A DNA stretch of 64,000 nt from Strobilurus pachycystidiatus. Its lineage: Eukaryota; Basidiomycota; Agaricomycetes; Agaricales; Physalacriaceae. The notes below the pieces were generated by a model. That model did no database searches, was not told where the DNA came from, and saw only the letters and a list, made by a program, of their open reading frames with translations. The translations under genes and the position numbers were made by a program. The DNA lies in the NCBI GenBank assembly GCA_019915135.1, contig JAHLMK010000001.1, forward strand, positions 5,952,001-6,016,000, in the 5' to 3' direction. Below, piece after piece: positions 11,330 to 23,640 of this stretch. Each line of letters begins with the position of its first letter. Within the stretch, counting starts at the first letter, position 1.

Positions 11330-12866
11330 ATGTCTCATTGGCGCGACTTTCAAGAGGAAGCTCAGCGATATGCCCCAGGAGGGTACCGCCCGACTATTGC
11401 TGGTGAACGTCTGAAAGACGGACGGTACGAGATTTTGCGCAAGTTGGGCCATGGTACACAGGCGACAATCTGGGTGGCGAACGATCTTCTTTCGTCGTAA
11501 GTCCTTTAGTTTTGGCGCTTGCTTCGGGCGATCTCACTCTCGTAGACCTCGGAAATGCGTCACTCTTAAAATCATGACAGGTCAGTCCTTCGCCTGTGAC
11601 GACCATTGCCAGGGCCAACTTTCGCAGATGAATTCTCATCACTCGCCGAACAGCATGAAGTCCAGGCTCTGGAATGTATGCACCAGTGCGAGGAGTTCCC
11701 CGACCACCCTGGGCGTGCGACCCTGCCCACTCTTCTCGACCATTTCACGGTTACGAGTCAATACGGGTCTCACACCTGTATCGTGACCAAGCTCTTGGGA
11801 ATCAGCTTGGCCGAATTACAAACTTCCACATTCTCTGACGATGCCGTACCAGAGTTCATCATGAAACGTGTTGCCCGGGACGTCCTGTTCGCACTGGAAT
11901 TTGCTACCAACTATGGAAATAATATCGTTCATACTGGTATGTCCTGTCAGATCTTCGTACTCTGGATTGTCTAGACGACTATAGACCTCAAACCGGCAAA
12001 CATTATGACCACTTTGCATTCTGGGTTTGACGTGGACGCTACGACTCTCCTATCAACTTTCCCGAATGAAACTCTTGAGGAAAAGGCGCCAGATGGATCC
12101 TCAATTACCATCACACGGCCTATCTCTCTTTCCTGTACTCCCGCAGCCGATGACCTAGTGGCGTGGAAGAGTGTTCGTTTTGTCCTTGCAGATTTCGGAG
12201 TCGGTTCGTCGTACCCCCACAAATCTTAAAGCACATAGTAACAGACCCTCATAGCTAGAGTTCTTCCCTCTCCGCCCCATGAGACCTTTATGGACTCACT
12301 CATCACTTCGCCCTATGCACGATCTCCCGAGTCTTCAGTACACGGCCCATGGAATGCGTCGACCGACATTTGGAGTCTCGGTATTCTTGTCCGTCTCAAC
12401 CTCCTTCTTTGCCCCCCGTCGCTTACACCCTTCCCTTGCTCTAGATCAAACATGTCTTGACCACTTCAACTTACTTTCCGCTTGAGCTACCCGAGGTCCT
12501 CCTCCCTCTTTACATATGGAGATTCTTTGGTCCGTATCCAGAGTGGCTTCTAAAGGAGGGTAGGACATCCCATATTTTCTTTGATCCACAAGGTATGATT
12601 TCTTCTGCCTCTCGCCTCTCATCTATTCACCGTCTACACTCACAGGCACTCCTTTGCCTGAACTTCTCGACAAAGTCGGGCATTCGCACGACTTTGACGC
12701 CAAAAGGGCATTACTAGAGCTTCCAGACCATTTGAGACCGTCGGATCTAGCTATCGAGTTTATCCTTCAGATGCTTGTTGTGGATGCGTTCCGGAGGCGA
12801 GGCCCAGTTGCGTTGCTTCGGCATGCTTGGTTGGAGGATTGTTTAGGAGATGATGAACTGGCGTAA
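11330..12866 (+). CDS. SRPK-like protein kinase
   Basis: Serine/threonine kinase of the SR-protein-kinase-like group that is expanded in basidiomycetes. Starts MSHWRDFQEEAQRYAPGGY. It then has YEILRKLGHGTQATIWVA (Gly-rich loop), the Lys in CVTLKIMTG, the SRPK-type catalytic loop HTDLKPANIM formed across an intron, and the Mg-binding FVLADFGV. An insert of about 60 residues separates catalytic loop and DFG, as in SRPKs. The C-terminal lobe contains WNASTDIWSLGIL and ends LRHAWLEDCLGDDELA. Six introns are seen: after about 11496, near 11580-11613, 11939-11982, 12200-12254, 12391-12445 and 12592-12648. Two of them use GTTCGT or GTCCGT donors. All key catalytic residues are present, so it should be active. 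Substrates unknown. Confidence 0.85.
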
Positions 12867-13107
12867 TTTCGTGCACAAATGAGTGCTAGACTCCAGTAGC
12901 TTGGCCTACGCATCTGCGCGCGCGCACTGATCCTGGCATAGTCAATACAGTCACTTTTGCCATCTACAACCTTGCCGAGAGAGGCAATACGGGACCTTTA
13001 GTTGGTATCGCACGCGAGCTGTTGTCGGTCCGAATGTTCCGGACAATCTCTTTGATGGACGCATAGGGGCCATCTCAAATTATTTTAACGCGAACCATCG
13101 CGAAGCC

Positions 13108-14266
13108 ATGGCTCCGTGTCAAGTCTGCGCGAAATCCGCAGAAACACGCTGCTCGAGATGCAAGATGGCCAACTACTGCTCGTCGGCCTGCCAGCAGGCG
13201 TCGTGGCGCACCCACAAAGAGCTCTGCAAGCGCCTTTCAGAGACCTCCGCCGTCCTCTCCGACACGCCACCGCCCGTCGTAGTCCTCCTCGGCAGAATCG
13301 AACCGAATCTCTACTCGCTGCAGCCGGATATCTTGGCTGAGCTGCACCGGCGCAGCATGGTCGTGTTCGCCCGCACCGTGCAGGTCAGCATGGCTGCACT
13401 GGATCTGCGGCCACAGGCTATCGTGCTAGTTGACGATGGCATTATGGACGATGGGTGGCACGGCGTGCTGACGCGTGTCATCAACCAGAGCAAGACGCAT
13501 GGCTGTCGCCTGGTCATCGGCGGTGTGTATCCAGGAAAGGGTACGTCAAAGTCGTCTGGGCATGCATCTCATTTTCATAACACTACATGCAGCCAGAGGC
13601 CTCGACGACCTCTTCCGCAGCCTGCGCGTCTCCTGGAAGTACAAAGACTACTACCGCACCGACTTTGAGCTCGCCTCGGCATGTACCGCGCCCATCCGCC
13701 ACACAGAGGGGCTCGCACAGTCCTACAGCATGAAAGCAAGCCACCTGTCCGGCGTGCGCCCGTCGGACGCGCTCTATGTGCCGCCGCGCGGTGCTAAGCT
13801 CCAATCTGCCGTCTTTCTCCAAGAAACTCTAGGCGACAAGGCAGGCTGCGGCGCGGCATATATGAAATACGGCGCGGGCTGGCTAGGCTACGCCGGCGAC
13901 AACAACTCTGAGGGCGCGAGCACCAGGACCCAGCTTGCGATGTGCGGGCTCCAGCTGAACGTATGCACAATCGTCCTTCCCAGCATATATCGTGCTAATC
14001 ATCGGATTCAGGACTGTTCACTTGGGTATCAGACGACCGGTGGTCCGCGACATGCCTCGTTTGCACCCAATGTTAGCCTTTCCTATGCGGGCGCGGAAGG
14101 GATCAACAACCCTGACCCCAGTGGTGGACTCAGCGCCGCCACAGACGTCGACTTTTGGATGCGGCCGGGTTTGCGCTTGTCAACCGACACGACCCCGCGC
14201 CAAAGCCGCTGGGATCCCAACCGCGACATGAGCTCCCTTATGTCCCGGGCCGGGATGATGGGTTAG
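13108..14266 (+). CDS. MYND-type zinc finger protein
   Basis: An N-terminal MYND zinc finger occupies about residues 4-40. The Cys/His pattern runs CQVC, then CSRC, YCSSAC, and H...C (WRTHKELC). The long C-terminal region (AIVLVDDGIMDDGWHGVL, LDDLFRSLRVSWKYKDYYRT, SDALYVPPRG) belongs to basidiomycete MYND proteins of unknown function. Two introns are clear: about 13540-13592 and about 13961-14011. They join PGKARGLDDLF and LQLN to DCSLGYQTTGGPRH. The start is the ATG directly before the finger. MYND domains normally bind proline-rich partners. Convergent with AKR copy 2, only about 120 bases away. Confidence 0.85.
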
Positions 14267-14386
14267 TGTCAAGTTAATGTCATTCAAGAGCGGGGTTCCA
14301 TACTGGTTTGCTACTCTACAACTCGCTTTTACAAAAATACTTTCTTTATTATAATTCAGACTTTGTCGTCTCTAGCAGATTTGTAT

Positions 14387-15876
14387 CTACCATCCCAACT
14401 GCTCGAACGTCCATCCCCACAGTGTTCCGTTCGGTGCCATAAAGATTTTCGCACTCTGCCTTTCATTCCTATCAAGTGCGGAGATCCTCTTCACATCTTC
14501 TTCACTTACAACCGGAACCTGCGTTCATTTAATTGTGAGTGCTCCTATCATCATCTTGTACAGACAGCCCGCGCGCACCGTGATGTTTTCGATCTGTCTC
14601 TCGGCCTTGGTGCTAGTAGGAAGGATAGCAATGCCGCGCGCCAGATGCCATCCAAGGGTGAGCTGCGTCACTGTGACGTTGTACTTCACTGCAAGTCCTT
14701 TGAGGACTGGATCCGCACGGACGACATCCCAACCTAGTGGTCGTGTCAAGGCGGAAAGAGAAAAAGGATAAGAGATTCATTGCGAACCGGATGGGGTATA
14801 GGCTGTAACCGCAATTCCCTTGCTCTTGCAGTATTGGATGAGTTCCTCTTGGACTAAATACGGGTGGACTCTATCGGAATATAAGCGGCACTTCGAGGTA
14901 CTCGTTGCATGCATGCTCACTCGATTTGATTGACAGCTGGGACGACTTTTGCGGTCTCCAGCAGCTTCTCGAGGCTAATACGCATTGCGTCAATGAGGTA
15001 CAGCCTCGAGATTAACGAACTTCATCTGCGACTCACTTTTTGATTGAGAAGTTACTGACACCAATAGCTTTGACCTTCCCAGTGGCGAGGAGACCTTCCA
15101 TCTCGGCATACGTGTCGTTGAACGTGATATGGTCAACGAGGGGAGTCGTACCATCTGGATTGGTCGCAAATTCGTTGTCCTCTGTCTGCTGCGTGAATGT
15201 CCGAACGCCTAGCACTAGTAATTGTACTGACCGTTGTACTTCACCTGCATGGGCCAGTGCATCAGATACTGGAGGGTGTCAGGCAGTGCGGTTGAGTTGG
15301 GGATGCGGACGGACCAAGTCGATGTATCCGAGATCGAGTTTCTCCAAGCTCTGTTCGAATACCTTCTTGACACCGCGATCCCCGCCGTTCCAGCTGGGCT
15401 CGATCCATCAGCAAGGACTGGCATTCGACGCATTTTGAATGAGGCTCACGGCAACTTGGTGGTCACGAAGATATCCTCTCGAAGGAGACCAGAGCTTCGT
15501 ACGGCGGCTCCGACGGACTCTTCAGTACCTATATGACGTGAACTCGGAGGCTCAAGCAGAGAGAGACCGGCAAAGTGGCGTACCATATATAGTGGCTGTA
15601 TCAAGAAGTTTGTATCCCGTCTAAAGAAAACAGCAGATAAGTTGTCGAGTTTGAAGCACTCAGACTCATTAATGTACCTTCAAACCGCTCAAAAACCAGT
15701 CTCTGGCATTGAACTGCGCCTCGGCTTCCAGGCCGGCCCACGTCCCCAGCCCTAATTCGACATTGGACTGGAGAAGGAGGCATAGAAAGAGAGCACAAAC
15801 CAATGATGGGCATATCCGCGCCCGTGTTCAACTTCAGCGTCTTCAAGTTCGCGGAGTCGTGAAATGTGGTCGCCAT
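14387..15876 (-). CDS. Aldo/keto reductase, copy 2
   Basis: NAD(P)H-dependent reductase of the aldo/keto reductase superfamily, one of three paralogues here. It begins [20 protein letters not shown]. Then come [25 protein letters not shown] (Asp and Tyr), [13 protein letters not shown], the catalytic His in [24 protein letters not shown], the [20 protein letters not shown] block and the cofactor-binding [12 protein letters not shown]. It ends [16 protein letters not shown]. About eight short introns interrupt it. Every family landmark is present in order, so it looks intact. Copy 3 lies 470 bases upstream in the same direction, a tandem pair, although copies 1 and 3 look more alike to each other. 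A TATA-like box is at about 15911. Substrate unknown. Confidence 0.88.
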
Positions 15877-16348
15877 TTCGCTGCAAGTTGGGACTGTTGA
15901 TGGGGCTTTGTTTTATAATACTCGTTCATGACTCATTGTAGAGTTGACCATTCCCGACTTTCTTTGGATTACCAAACATTTCCCGAGAGAACAGGGAAAT
16001 AATCTGCTAAGCCATTCAATGAAGCACACTGGCGTTTGACATGCCAGCGACACGCGTCCTCGGATCAATGTGATCTGATTTGTCTGGACCACGACCAACA
16101 AACTACTTAGGACGCGACCTGTCGAAAATTGCCATGTCCTGGCAGTGCGGCACACTGCGTTGCTGTGGGAACGGGCCCAGAAATGACCTCGGACTTACAT
16201 AGCATCACAAGAGTCACCAGTCCATGACTGATGACTTCGACCTTCCTCGAATACATCTGTTCCAGCCGAGTCACGGCTCCATATAATTCTTCGTGCCACG
16301 GGCCACGGCACGGGCTTCAAAGATCTCCCTATGTCATTGTTATTACGG
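15877..16348. other. Spacer between tandem AKR copies 2 and 3
   Basis: Promoter of copy 2 and 3' flank of copy 3. No other coding signal. Confidence 0.6.
15911..15918 (-). promoter_or_regulatory. TATA-like box of AKR copy 2
   Basis: TTATAAAA on the minus strand, about 35-42 bases before the ATG at 15876. Confidence 0.45.
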
Positions 16349-17839
16349 CTACTTGGTCCATCCCAACTGCTCGAACGTCCACGACAAGAGTGTCCCGTTC
16401 GGCGCTATGAAAGACTTGATGGTCTGCCGGTCATTCCTGTCGAGTGCGGTGATCTTCTTCACATCTTCCTCGCTCAATATCGGGACCTACGTTTCCGACT
16501 GTGAGTAATACAGCGCAATTCAAGAAATTTGAATCGCACCGTCAAGTTCTCTTTCTGCCGCGCCGCATTGGTGCTAGTAGGAAGGAGAGCAACGCCGCGC
16601 GCCACATGCCACCCGATGATTAGCTGCGTCACCGAGACCTTGTACTTTGCGGCGAGTTCTTGTAGGACTGGATCCGCGCGAACGAAATCACGGCCTAGTT
16701 CTTCTCAGTACGAGAATTGAGAAGGGAGGAGGCATAGCTGACCGGAAGGGGTATAGGCGGTGACTGCAATACCCTTGCTTTTGCAGTACTGGAGGAGCTC
16801 TTCTTGTGCGGAATACGGGTGGACTCTATTGAATGATAGATGCCATTGAGCAACGCACGTACACAGTCTGATAGATAGCACACGTACTCGACCTGGTTCA
16901 CAGCTGGTATGACCTTTGCCGTTTGTAAGAGCTCCTCAAGGCTACAGTTGCTTTAAGACGACGCAAAAACGAGGACAAATGATAGCAACTCACGTCTTGA
17001 TTGAAAAGTTACTGACGCCGATGGCTTTGACCTTTCCAGTCGCGAGGAGACCCTCCATTTCCGCATACGTGTCGTTGAACGTCACGCCGTCGAGGAGAGG
17101 AGTGGTTCCGTCTGGGCTTCGGTACCAATCGTTGCCCTCTTTAGCCCGGTCGAGTCAGTCTGCATTCATCTGTGTGAGAGAAAGATTCGCAACACTAACC
17201 GACATATTTGAGCTGCTGAGGCCAATGCATCAAATACTAGGAGCGAGTCAGTTACGCCGCAATCATAAGAGATACGGACAAACCAAGTCGACGTATCCGA
17301 TGTCAAGTTTCTTGACGCTCTCTTCAAACATCTTCCTGACGCCTCGATCGGCTCCGTTCCAGCTGCAACGACGCTAAGGAATGGACGGAGGATGATATGT
17401 ACGACTCTTACGTTAACTTGGTCGTGACGAAGAGCTCCTCTCGAGGAATGCCAGAGTTTCGTACGGCGGCGCCGACGGATTCTTCGGTTTCTAACAAGAG
17501 AACAAGCGCGTCGGCGATGAAAGAGCTAATACCAAGATCACGTTCGCCTACCGTAGAGAGCAGCCGTATCCAAGAGTCTATAACCCGTCTAAACAAAGGT
17601 GAATTCGGATTTTTGCACGATCGTGATTGATACCTTCAAGCCATTCGAAAACCAGTTCCTGGCATTGAACCGCTCTTCCGCAGTCTGCCCGCCCCAGCAC
17701 CCTAGTCCTAAACACTGTCATTAATATCGCCAATCAACACCGATCTAAGAGGAGGGCACCAACCGAGGACGGGCATCTCCGCGCCCGTGTTCAGCTTGAT
17801 CGTCTTCAAGTTTGCAGAGTCGTGAAATTTGGTGGACAT
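16349..17839 (-). CDS. Aldo/keto reductase, copy 3
   Basis: Third aldo/keto reductase paralogue. It begins [20 protein letters not shown]. The Asp/Tyr segment LLDTAALYG is split from [18 protein letters not shown] by an intron. The His block [12 protein letters not shown], the SNFS segment and the C terminus [18 protein letters not shown] follow, ending at the TAG complementing 16349-16351. Gene length, intron positions and most residues match copies 1 and 2. It appears intact and is nearest to copy 1 by shared intron sequence (compare 16879-16912 with 27-58). A TATA-like box is at 17886-17892. Confidence 0.87.
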
Positions 17840-18189
17840 GATGGATGGATCCTCAGGAAGGATAGAAAGCCTCGAGCGTGTGCTTCTTTATAAGTGATGA
17901 CGACACGCGTCTCGGCACATGCTGAAACATACTCATTACCCAATGTCATACCCTTAACGCGACAGGGGGTCCATCTTGGAGCGTGGACTCGGAGGACGAG
18001 GGAGGACGATGCTTCTCGACAACCAAGTAACGTCCGGCGAATGCTCTATCAATTGGCGCCACAAGAACGTGCAGATAATAATACAGAATGTGGATTTAAG
18101 AATTCTACAAGTACTATACTGGTATACGATGTCCCATGATAAAAAGAAGAAAAAAATAGAGATTAGCGTTAACGAGAAAGCAATGGAGA
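17840..18189. other. Intergenic region
   Basis: AKR copy 3 promoter and the AT-rich 3' flank of the GH5 gene, with an A-rich run near 18139. Nothing else seen. Confidence 0.6.
17886..17892 (-). promoter_or_regulatory. TATA-like box of AKR copy 3
   Basis: TATAAAG on the minus strand, about 48-53 bases before the ATG at 17839. Its surroundings resemble those of the copy 1 box. Confidence 0.45.
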
Positions 18190-20969
18190 TCACATAATGC
18201 AACACCCCTCTGGCGGACATATATGCTCGAACCACGACGAGCACGGCTCCTCCTCCTGCCGCTGAGGCTTCATCGGCCCCTCCCGCCTCCGTATCTCCAG
18301 CGTATACTCCCTCGGATCCTCCCCTTCCGCTGGGACGTCATACCACCACCGTAACGTCTGACTCTCCACACTCCACGTCCCTGCGCTGACCACCACATCC
18401 ACGTCCACGAGATCCTTCTCATACAGCGCGTGCCGTATATCCGACGCCAACGTCAGCGTCTGCGAGCTCGCCGACGACGACTCCGCCAGATCCGGTGTCG
18501 ACATATCCCTGGAGTGTCTGCTTCCCTCCGCGGTCGACGTGGACGAAGTCTGTTGCCGCTCGAGTAACAGTCGTGGATGCGCGTAGTGTACTAATGGCAC
18601 GTACACCTCCGTCCCAGGGTTCTCCTCATCCACAGCTCCCGGTACCAGCGCATCCTCCGGTCGCACATTGACAACAAGCTTGAAGTAAGCCTTCTTGATG
18701 TCGAACTGCACGTCCACCGACCGGCCAACGACTTTGGTTGGCCATGGGCGATTGAACGCGCGCGGAGCCCTTGCGCCGTCGGTGAGGAAGTGTAATGGAT
18801 TGTCCCGCCAGCGTATCATGTCCAACTCCGCCCGCTGCGCCATCCTCAGCCCGTCGAAGCTCGTCGCATCTCCCATCCCCAGCGTCGCCAGCGAGAACGT
18901 CGATGCCGCATACGCCGCACGGATATTGAAGTGCTCTTTTGTTTTGTTCTTGACCAGCTTCACCTGCGACTCGCCACCGATAAGATAGTCCCCATAGTCC
19001 TCCCCGTCGATATCCTTCCCCGGCCCCAGTCTCTTCCGCACCCCCAGATCGTCCGAGCTCCACAGCGACAGGTCCTCCATATTCCACCCATCGCCCCAAT
19101 CGTGACAGTGGTCCGGGCAATACGTCCATACCGTCCAATTGATAGCATTCGCGCCATCCGCTGCATTCAGACTCGCATCCAGCGCCCGCTCCTGTCGACT
19201 ATAATCCCCTTTGTACTTGCCCTTATCCGTCCAGCCGTAACTCCGTTTGTTGTCCATATCAAAGGGAGTCCCGATCTCGCCAATAATGGTAGGGTACGGC
19301 CCCAGAATCAGTGTATCGCTTTTCAACACGCCAAGCTGTTCCTGGAGCGACTTGCGAATCGCCGTCTCGCCGATTTTGACCGCCTGCAGAGTCGAGGAAT
19401 ACTTGCCCCGCAGCAGACCAAGCGCATCGGCGTTGAACCAATTCCAGTGCCGTGTGACGAGCGTAAGACCGTCGTAGTAGTGGCCAGAAAAAGCACACCG
19501 CCCTTTTAATAGGTCGGCGTCGATTGGTGGGGGTAGAGCGAAGACCGGCGGCTGGACGAACATGATTGCTTCCGGGTGGGATTGTCGCATGCGGGCAGCG
19601 AACGCCACCCAATGAGGTTTCCAATACTCGGCGATAAACTCCGCCTCTAGCGGAGGCTCGTCCGGGCCTCCGCCTCTGGTCGAAGGCACGTAGTGAAAGT
19701 AGTCTGGTACAAGCACGTACCCCGACTCGATATCCCAGACGCCATGCTGGGCCCATATACAGGTGCCGAGCTCCCATCCTGGGTCGCGTTGCCATCCCCA
19801 CTTGAAGTGTTTTCCGCCAGGCTCATCACCGGGATCGGCCCACATTTTGTAGCCCTTGGGATCGATGGTGACGCTGCCATTGCGCGATGGGCCAAAGGCG
19901 CCAAAGGAGAAGTTGTCGACGGTCTGGGCCTGGCCCATCCCGAGGCGAAGCGACTGGGCAGGTGTCGGGTAAGTACCCTTGCGCAGGGTAGATCCCTGTG
20001 TCTGTGGCGAGACATTGAGATCCTCCCAGCCACAGAGGCCCTCGAACGGCTCGTTCATGCTGTCCCAGCCAATAACGCAGTCCTCGAGGAGATCGCCAGC
20101 TTCGAGGATGCGATCTGCCATGCGGCCCATGGCCTCGATGTAGTGCTCCTGCAGCCAGTCCTGGATGTTTTTGCCGTCGATGATGCATTTCGGGGCAAAG
20201 TCGCGGCCAGCAAAGAAAAGGGTGAATATTGTCTGCGAGAGCAGGCGTCCGTAATTGGTCGACCAGATCATTGCGGGCAGCGAACCTGGATCGGGGTCGT
20301 GCGCGGCTGGGTATTCTGCGTGTATGATCGCTGCTTGGGTTGCGGTGAAGTTTCGGGGCTCAATCCCACACGCGGCTAGTGTCCAGAAAGGCGCGCCTGA
20401 GCCGCCAGAGAAGCGCGACCACTAGAATAATATATGAATTATAAATCAGAATTGAATATTGCGAGACGCACGATGTCCTGGTGGGGGTCCATGTACACAC
20501 GGAAGCCAAAGTCTTTGCATCTGCGCAGCACCCGCACGGTGTAGTCCATGAACTCGTCGTCGTATATGCCGCTGTGGAATCAAAGACAGTCAGCGCGTGG
20601 CGCGGTGCGGTTGCCGACGGGGCGCATCACTCACGGGCCTTCGTGCTCTAGCGCCTCCCAGGTGACTGGATACCGCAGCATGTTGAAGCCCCAGCCGCGC
20701 AAGCGTGCAAGGTGGACGTCGGCCGTGCCGTCGTCGAGATTGAGCGGGCGGCCGATGAAGCTGCGCCCGCCCGCCTCTGCGTCGTCCCAGAGGCCGTCGA
20801 GCACGTATGATGGCTTGTCGACGGGAGCCTTGGAGGAGCCGGCGAGGTTGACGCCGCGGAGGAGAAGGGTCCGGCCCGCGTTGTCGACAAAGTTGCAGTC
20901 GGTGGTGTGGATGTATGAGGCGGACGTCGGGCGCCCGGTGGCGGGCGAGACGGCGGGAACGCGGGGCAT
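18190..20969 (-). CDS. Glycoside hydrolase family 5, subfamily 12-like (steryl-beta-glucosidase / glucocerebrosidase type)
   Basis: Retaining glycosidase expected to cleave glucose from sterol glucosides or glucosylceramide, like fungal EGCrP2/Sgl1 proteins. Exon 1 starts [19 protein letters not shown] and has the GH5 opening ([37 protein letters not shown]). The short exon 2 gives [16 protein letters not shown]. The long exon 3 carries the acid/base Glu in [12 protein letters not shown] and the nucleophile Glu in [15 protein letters not shown]-terminal beta-rich domain ends PPEGCCIM; the Cys-Cys near the end could be lipid-modified, which is a guess. About 870 residues from three exons, a typical size for this subfamily. 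No signal peptide, so probably intracellular. Start chosen at the ATG nearest the conserved N terminus; the frame is open further upstream. Confidence 0.9.
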
Positions 20970-22560
20970 AGGGTGTGTCGATGGGCTCGTCGCTGTTGAC
21001 CAGCAACGTATCGCACCGCGGATGGAGGTTTGTAAGAGGAGATGATGATGACGGCGCTCCAGCATGCCAATAATTGTCGTACCATTGTCCCGGGCCAAAT
21101 GGGGATATGCCGTCGATTATCCGGTCATTTGCTTATGTAATCTGCCCTCTCCTCCTCCAGCCTCGACCAGACACTGAGGCTATCTGTATTCAGGCTCGGC
21201 GTAACAGTGCAGCATTCCACGTCTCTCCATCTCGGAATGTTGTGGGTAGACCGACTCTCTCCTACAATTGTTCCTGTGCACCCCCGACTCGGACATCTCG
21301 GAAGTTCTGTCTGTCTGCTGTCTACAGCTTGGTCAGGTTACAGTCGAATTCGCACCATCGTGTGGTTTCTCGATTGCGATGGCCAACTTGGATCACATCG
21401 CATCGAACCATTCAGCGGGTACACCACACCCCCGTCGTCTGACTGCTATTCTTAGTGGGGGTGATGGATCCCGGAGTACGTATCAGCTCCCCACGATAAC
21501 GAGTTATTACGACCACACACAGCGTGCTACGACCTCCTTCTACAACTTCCACCTCCTTCTTTGACGTAGCCCTTCTTACCACAATGATAGGCACCGTCGG
21601 CGAAGAGACGGCCAAGATGGGAGGCACGCGATTGTATTGGCATTGTGGCGGTGAGTGCCAAGTTAAGCGTCGGCCCGAATGCCGTGTTTCGTTCGTAATT
21701 GAAGCACTCAATGTCACAACTATCAACGCTGTGCTATTTTGCTCTCAATCAGAAGGTCTTTGGGCATCATGGCAACTCGTTACTGTTGGGACACCATGCC
21801 CGAACAACTGTTCGGACATCGGTCAAGATTCCCCTGCCTAGAGATGGACTCTTATTGTGATGATCCAAGTACGAAACTTGCGGTTTGAATAGGTCGGGAT
21901 GAATCCATACCAAAGACTGATGATGCTGCGCAGCTCGATGGCCTGGCGAACACTACAAGTTTCATATACATTACACCGCGAATGCCGAACCGTTCTTAAT
22001 CAACCGTCGGGAAAGAGTGGGTCAAATGGCAGTGCGGCTGGCACTCACTGTGAGAATAGGCAGCTACGCATAAGCATTGGGACATCTGACTCAGCAAGAC
22101 TTAGACAACCAGACATTCCTCTGTACAAGTTATGGCATGGGTATACCGTACAGTGTTTACTACCTCACTACATCTACAGTACAATTTTGCCGGTTGTTCA
22201 GACGGCGAGGCCACTGTCCTGCTTACATTTGGCTCTGCCAGATTCCTAGACGGACTGAAAGCCGCTGCAGACATGGTTTGGATGAAGTGATTAGTGGACA
22301 AGTTCATGCAACGGTATGCTTAATATGCATGAACGACTCGGGAATCACCGGCCAGCTCGCGTGGCCTGAACCGACGGCTCAAATAATCCAGGGTCCAGGG
22401 ATGTCACAGTATTACATCTCCTTCCTTCCTTCCTTTTGCACGTCAACGTCCAGGAAGCGGTAGACAGACCAAACCAAATCAAAGAGATTTATGAAGCAAG
22501 AGCCTCATCCGCCTGGCCCTTTGAGCTTTCCTCCATCTTCCTCTTGCGCTCTTGGCAGTT
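20970..22560. other. Intergenic region, nothing recognised
   Basis: Divergent upstream regions of the GH5 gene and the P450 fragment. Several open frames of 80-130 codons exist on both strands, but none shows a domain or consistent splicing. Confidence 0.55.
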
Positions 22561-23640
22561 ATGATTACCATCACCCTCGCAATTCAAGTCCTTGTGTCGT
22601 ACACTGCTCTGGCACTTTTTGCGCGTAAATATGACAAGGTGTGCTCGCTTCCATATGATCACATCTCTGCAAACTGCGATATCAACTCGTGCTTGACCTA
22701 GCTGCGACACATCCCATCTTGCACGCCCACTGTACCTCTCGTGTCCTGGCTGGGGATGTTTTGGTATATGTATGACGCCCAAGGGTTAATTGAGCGTAGT
22801 TATGCAAAGGTAGGGATACTATCCTATCCACGTCTCCTCACTTTAAGATTAACATCACGCTAAGTTCCCCAACGCACTCTTCCGCCTCCCCACCTTGACT
22901 CGATGGATTGTCGTCGCGAGCTCTCCCAAGCATATAGAGGATATTCGCAAGGCTCTAGAGGACGTCCTCTCGGCTGTGGATGCGAATCATGAGGTGCGTC
23001 CGATTCGGTGCTAGTGCACCTGGGAAATTCTGATTCGGACTGAGTCTACTCTAGACGTTCCAAACCAACTACACCCACGGAGAGACCTTCCTCGAATCCA
23101 TCTACCAAGTCCCCATTATCCGTGTGGAGCTCGCGCAGAGTCTTCCCTCGAATTTTGGGCACATTGCTGATGAGGTATTTCATGCGTTTGAGGATGTGCT
23201 CCTGGATAAGATACATGGGGAAGGCATGTGGACTGGTAAGAAGTGTCGGTGATGATTGACGCGACCGATGTAGTCTGGACGCCGTTCTACGCTTTGGATT
23301 CTATCACGGATATGGTGGCTAGGATTACCAACCGGGCTTTTGTCGGGTTGCCTATATGTACGTGCATGTCTTTGTGATCTCAACGGCGCGCTGAATCTTT
23401 GATAAGGTCGGAATGCTGAATTCCTCCGCATCAACACAGTCTCAACCTTTGAGGTCATGGCCGCAGCGGGAGTCATGGAGCCGTTCGCCAAAGCTCTACG
23501 TCCGTACGTTCCAAATATACGCATTCATTGAAACCGCACTACAGCTCACAACTAATCAATAGCTACATAAACAAGCTATTCGACCGCAAACTCGCAGGAC
23601 TCAGAAACGGTCTCGCAGCTATCCTCGAACCAGAAATAAG
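22561..23640 (+). pseudogene. Cytochrome P450, truncated after the N-terminal half
   Basis: Membrane-anchored haem monooxygenase fragment. Exon 1 gives the anchor MITITLAIQVLVSYTALALF. After an intron come LRHIPSCTPTVPLVSW and MYDAQGLIERSYAK, then FPNALFRLPTLTRWIVVASS and HIEDIRKALEDVLS. Next are ESIYQVPIIRVELAQSL, ITDMVARITNRAFVGLPI, CRNAEFLRINTVSTFEV and a last piece YINKLFDRKLAGLRNGLAAI. Splice sites between these are all usable. Just after LEPEI (about 23636) P450 similarity stops. The I-helix AGxxT, the ExxR and the haem-binding FxxGxxxC are not found before the next gene at 23947. I read it as a gene cut at its 3' side, not a short functional protein. The order of motifs is that of basidiomycete P450s; the CYP family number is not assigned. 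Confidence 0.75.

Noticed and set aside
18626..20379. Several long frames on both strands inside the GH5 gene
   Set aside because: Shadows of a GC-rich long exon. The GH5 frame alone has the catalytic motifs.
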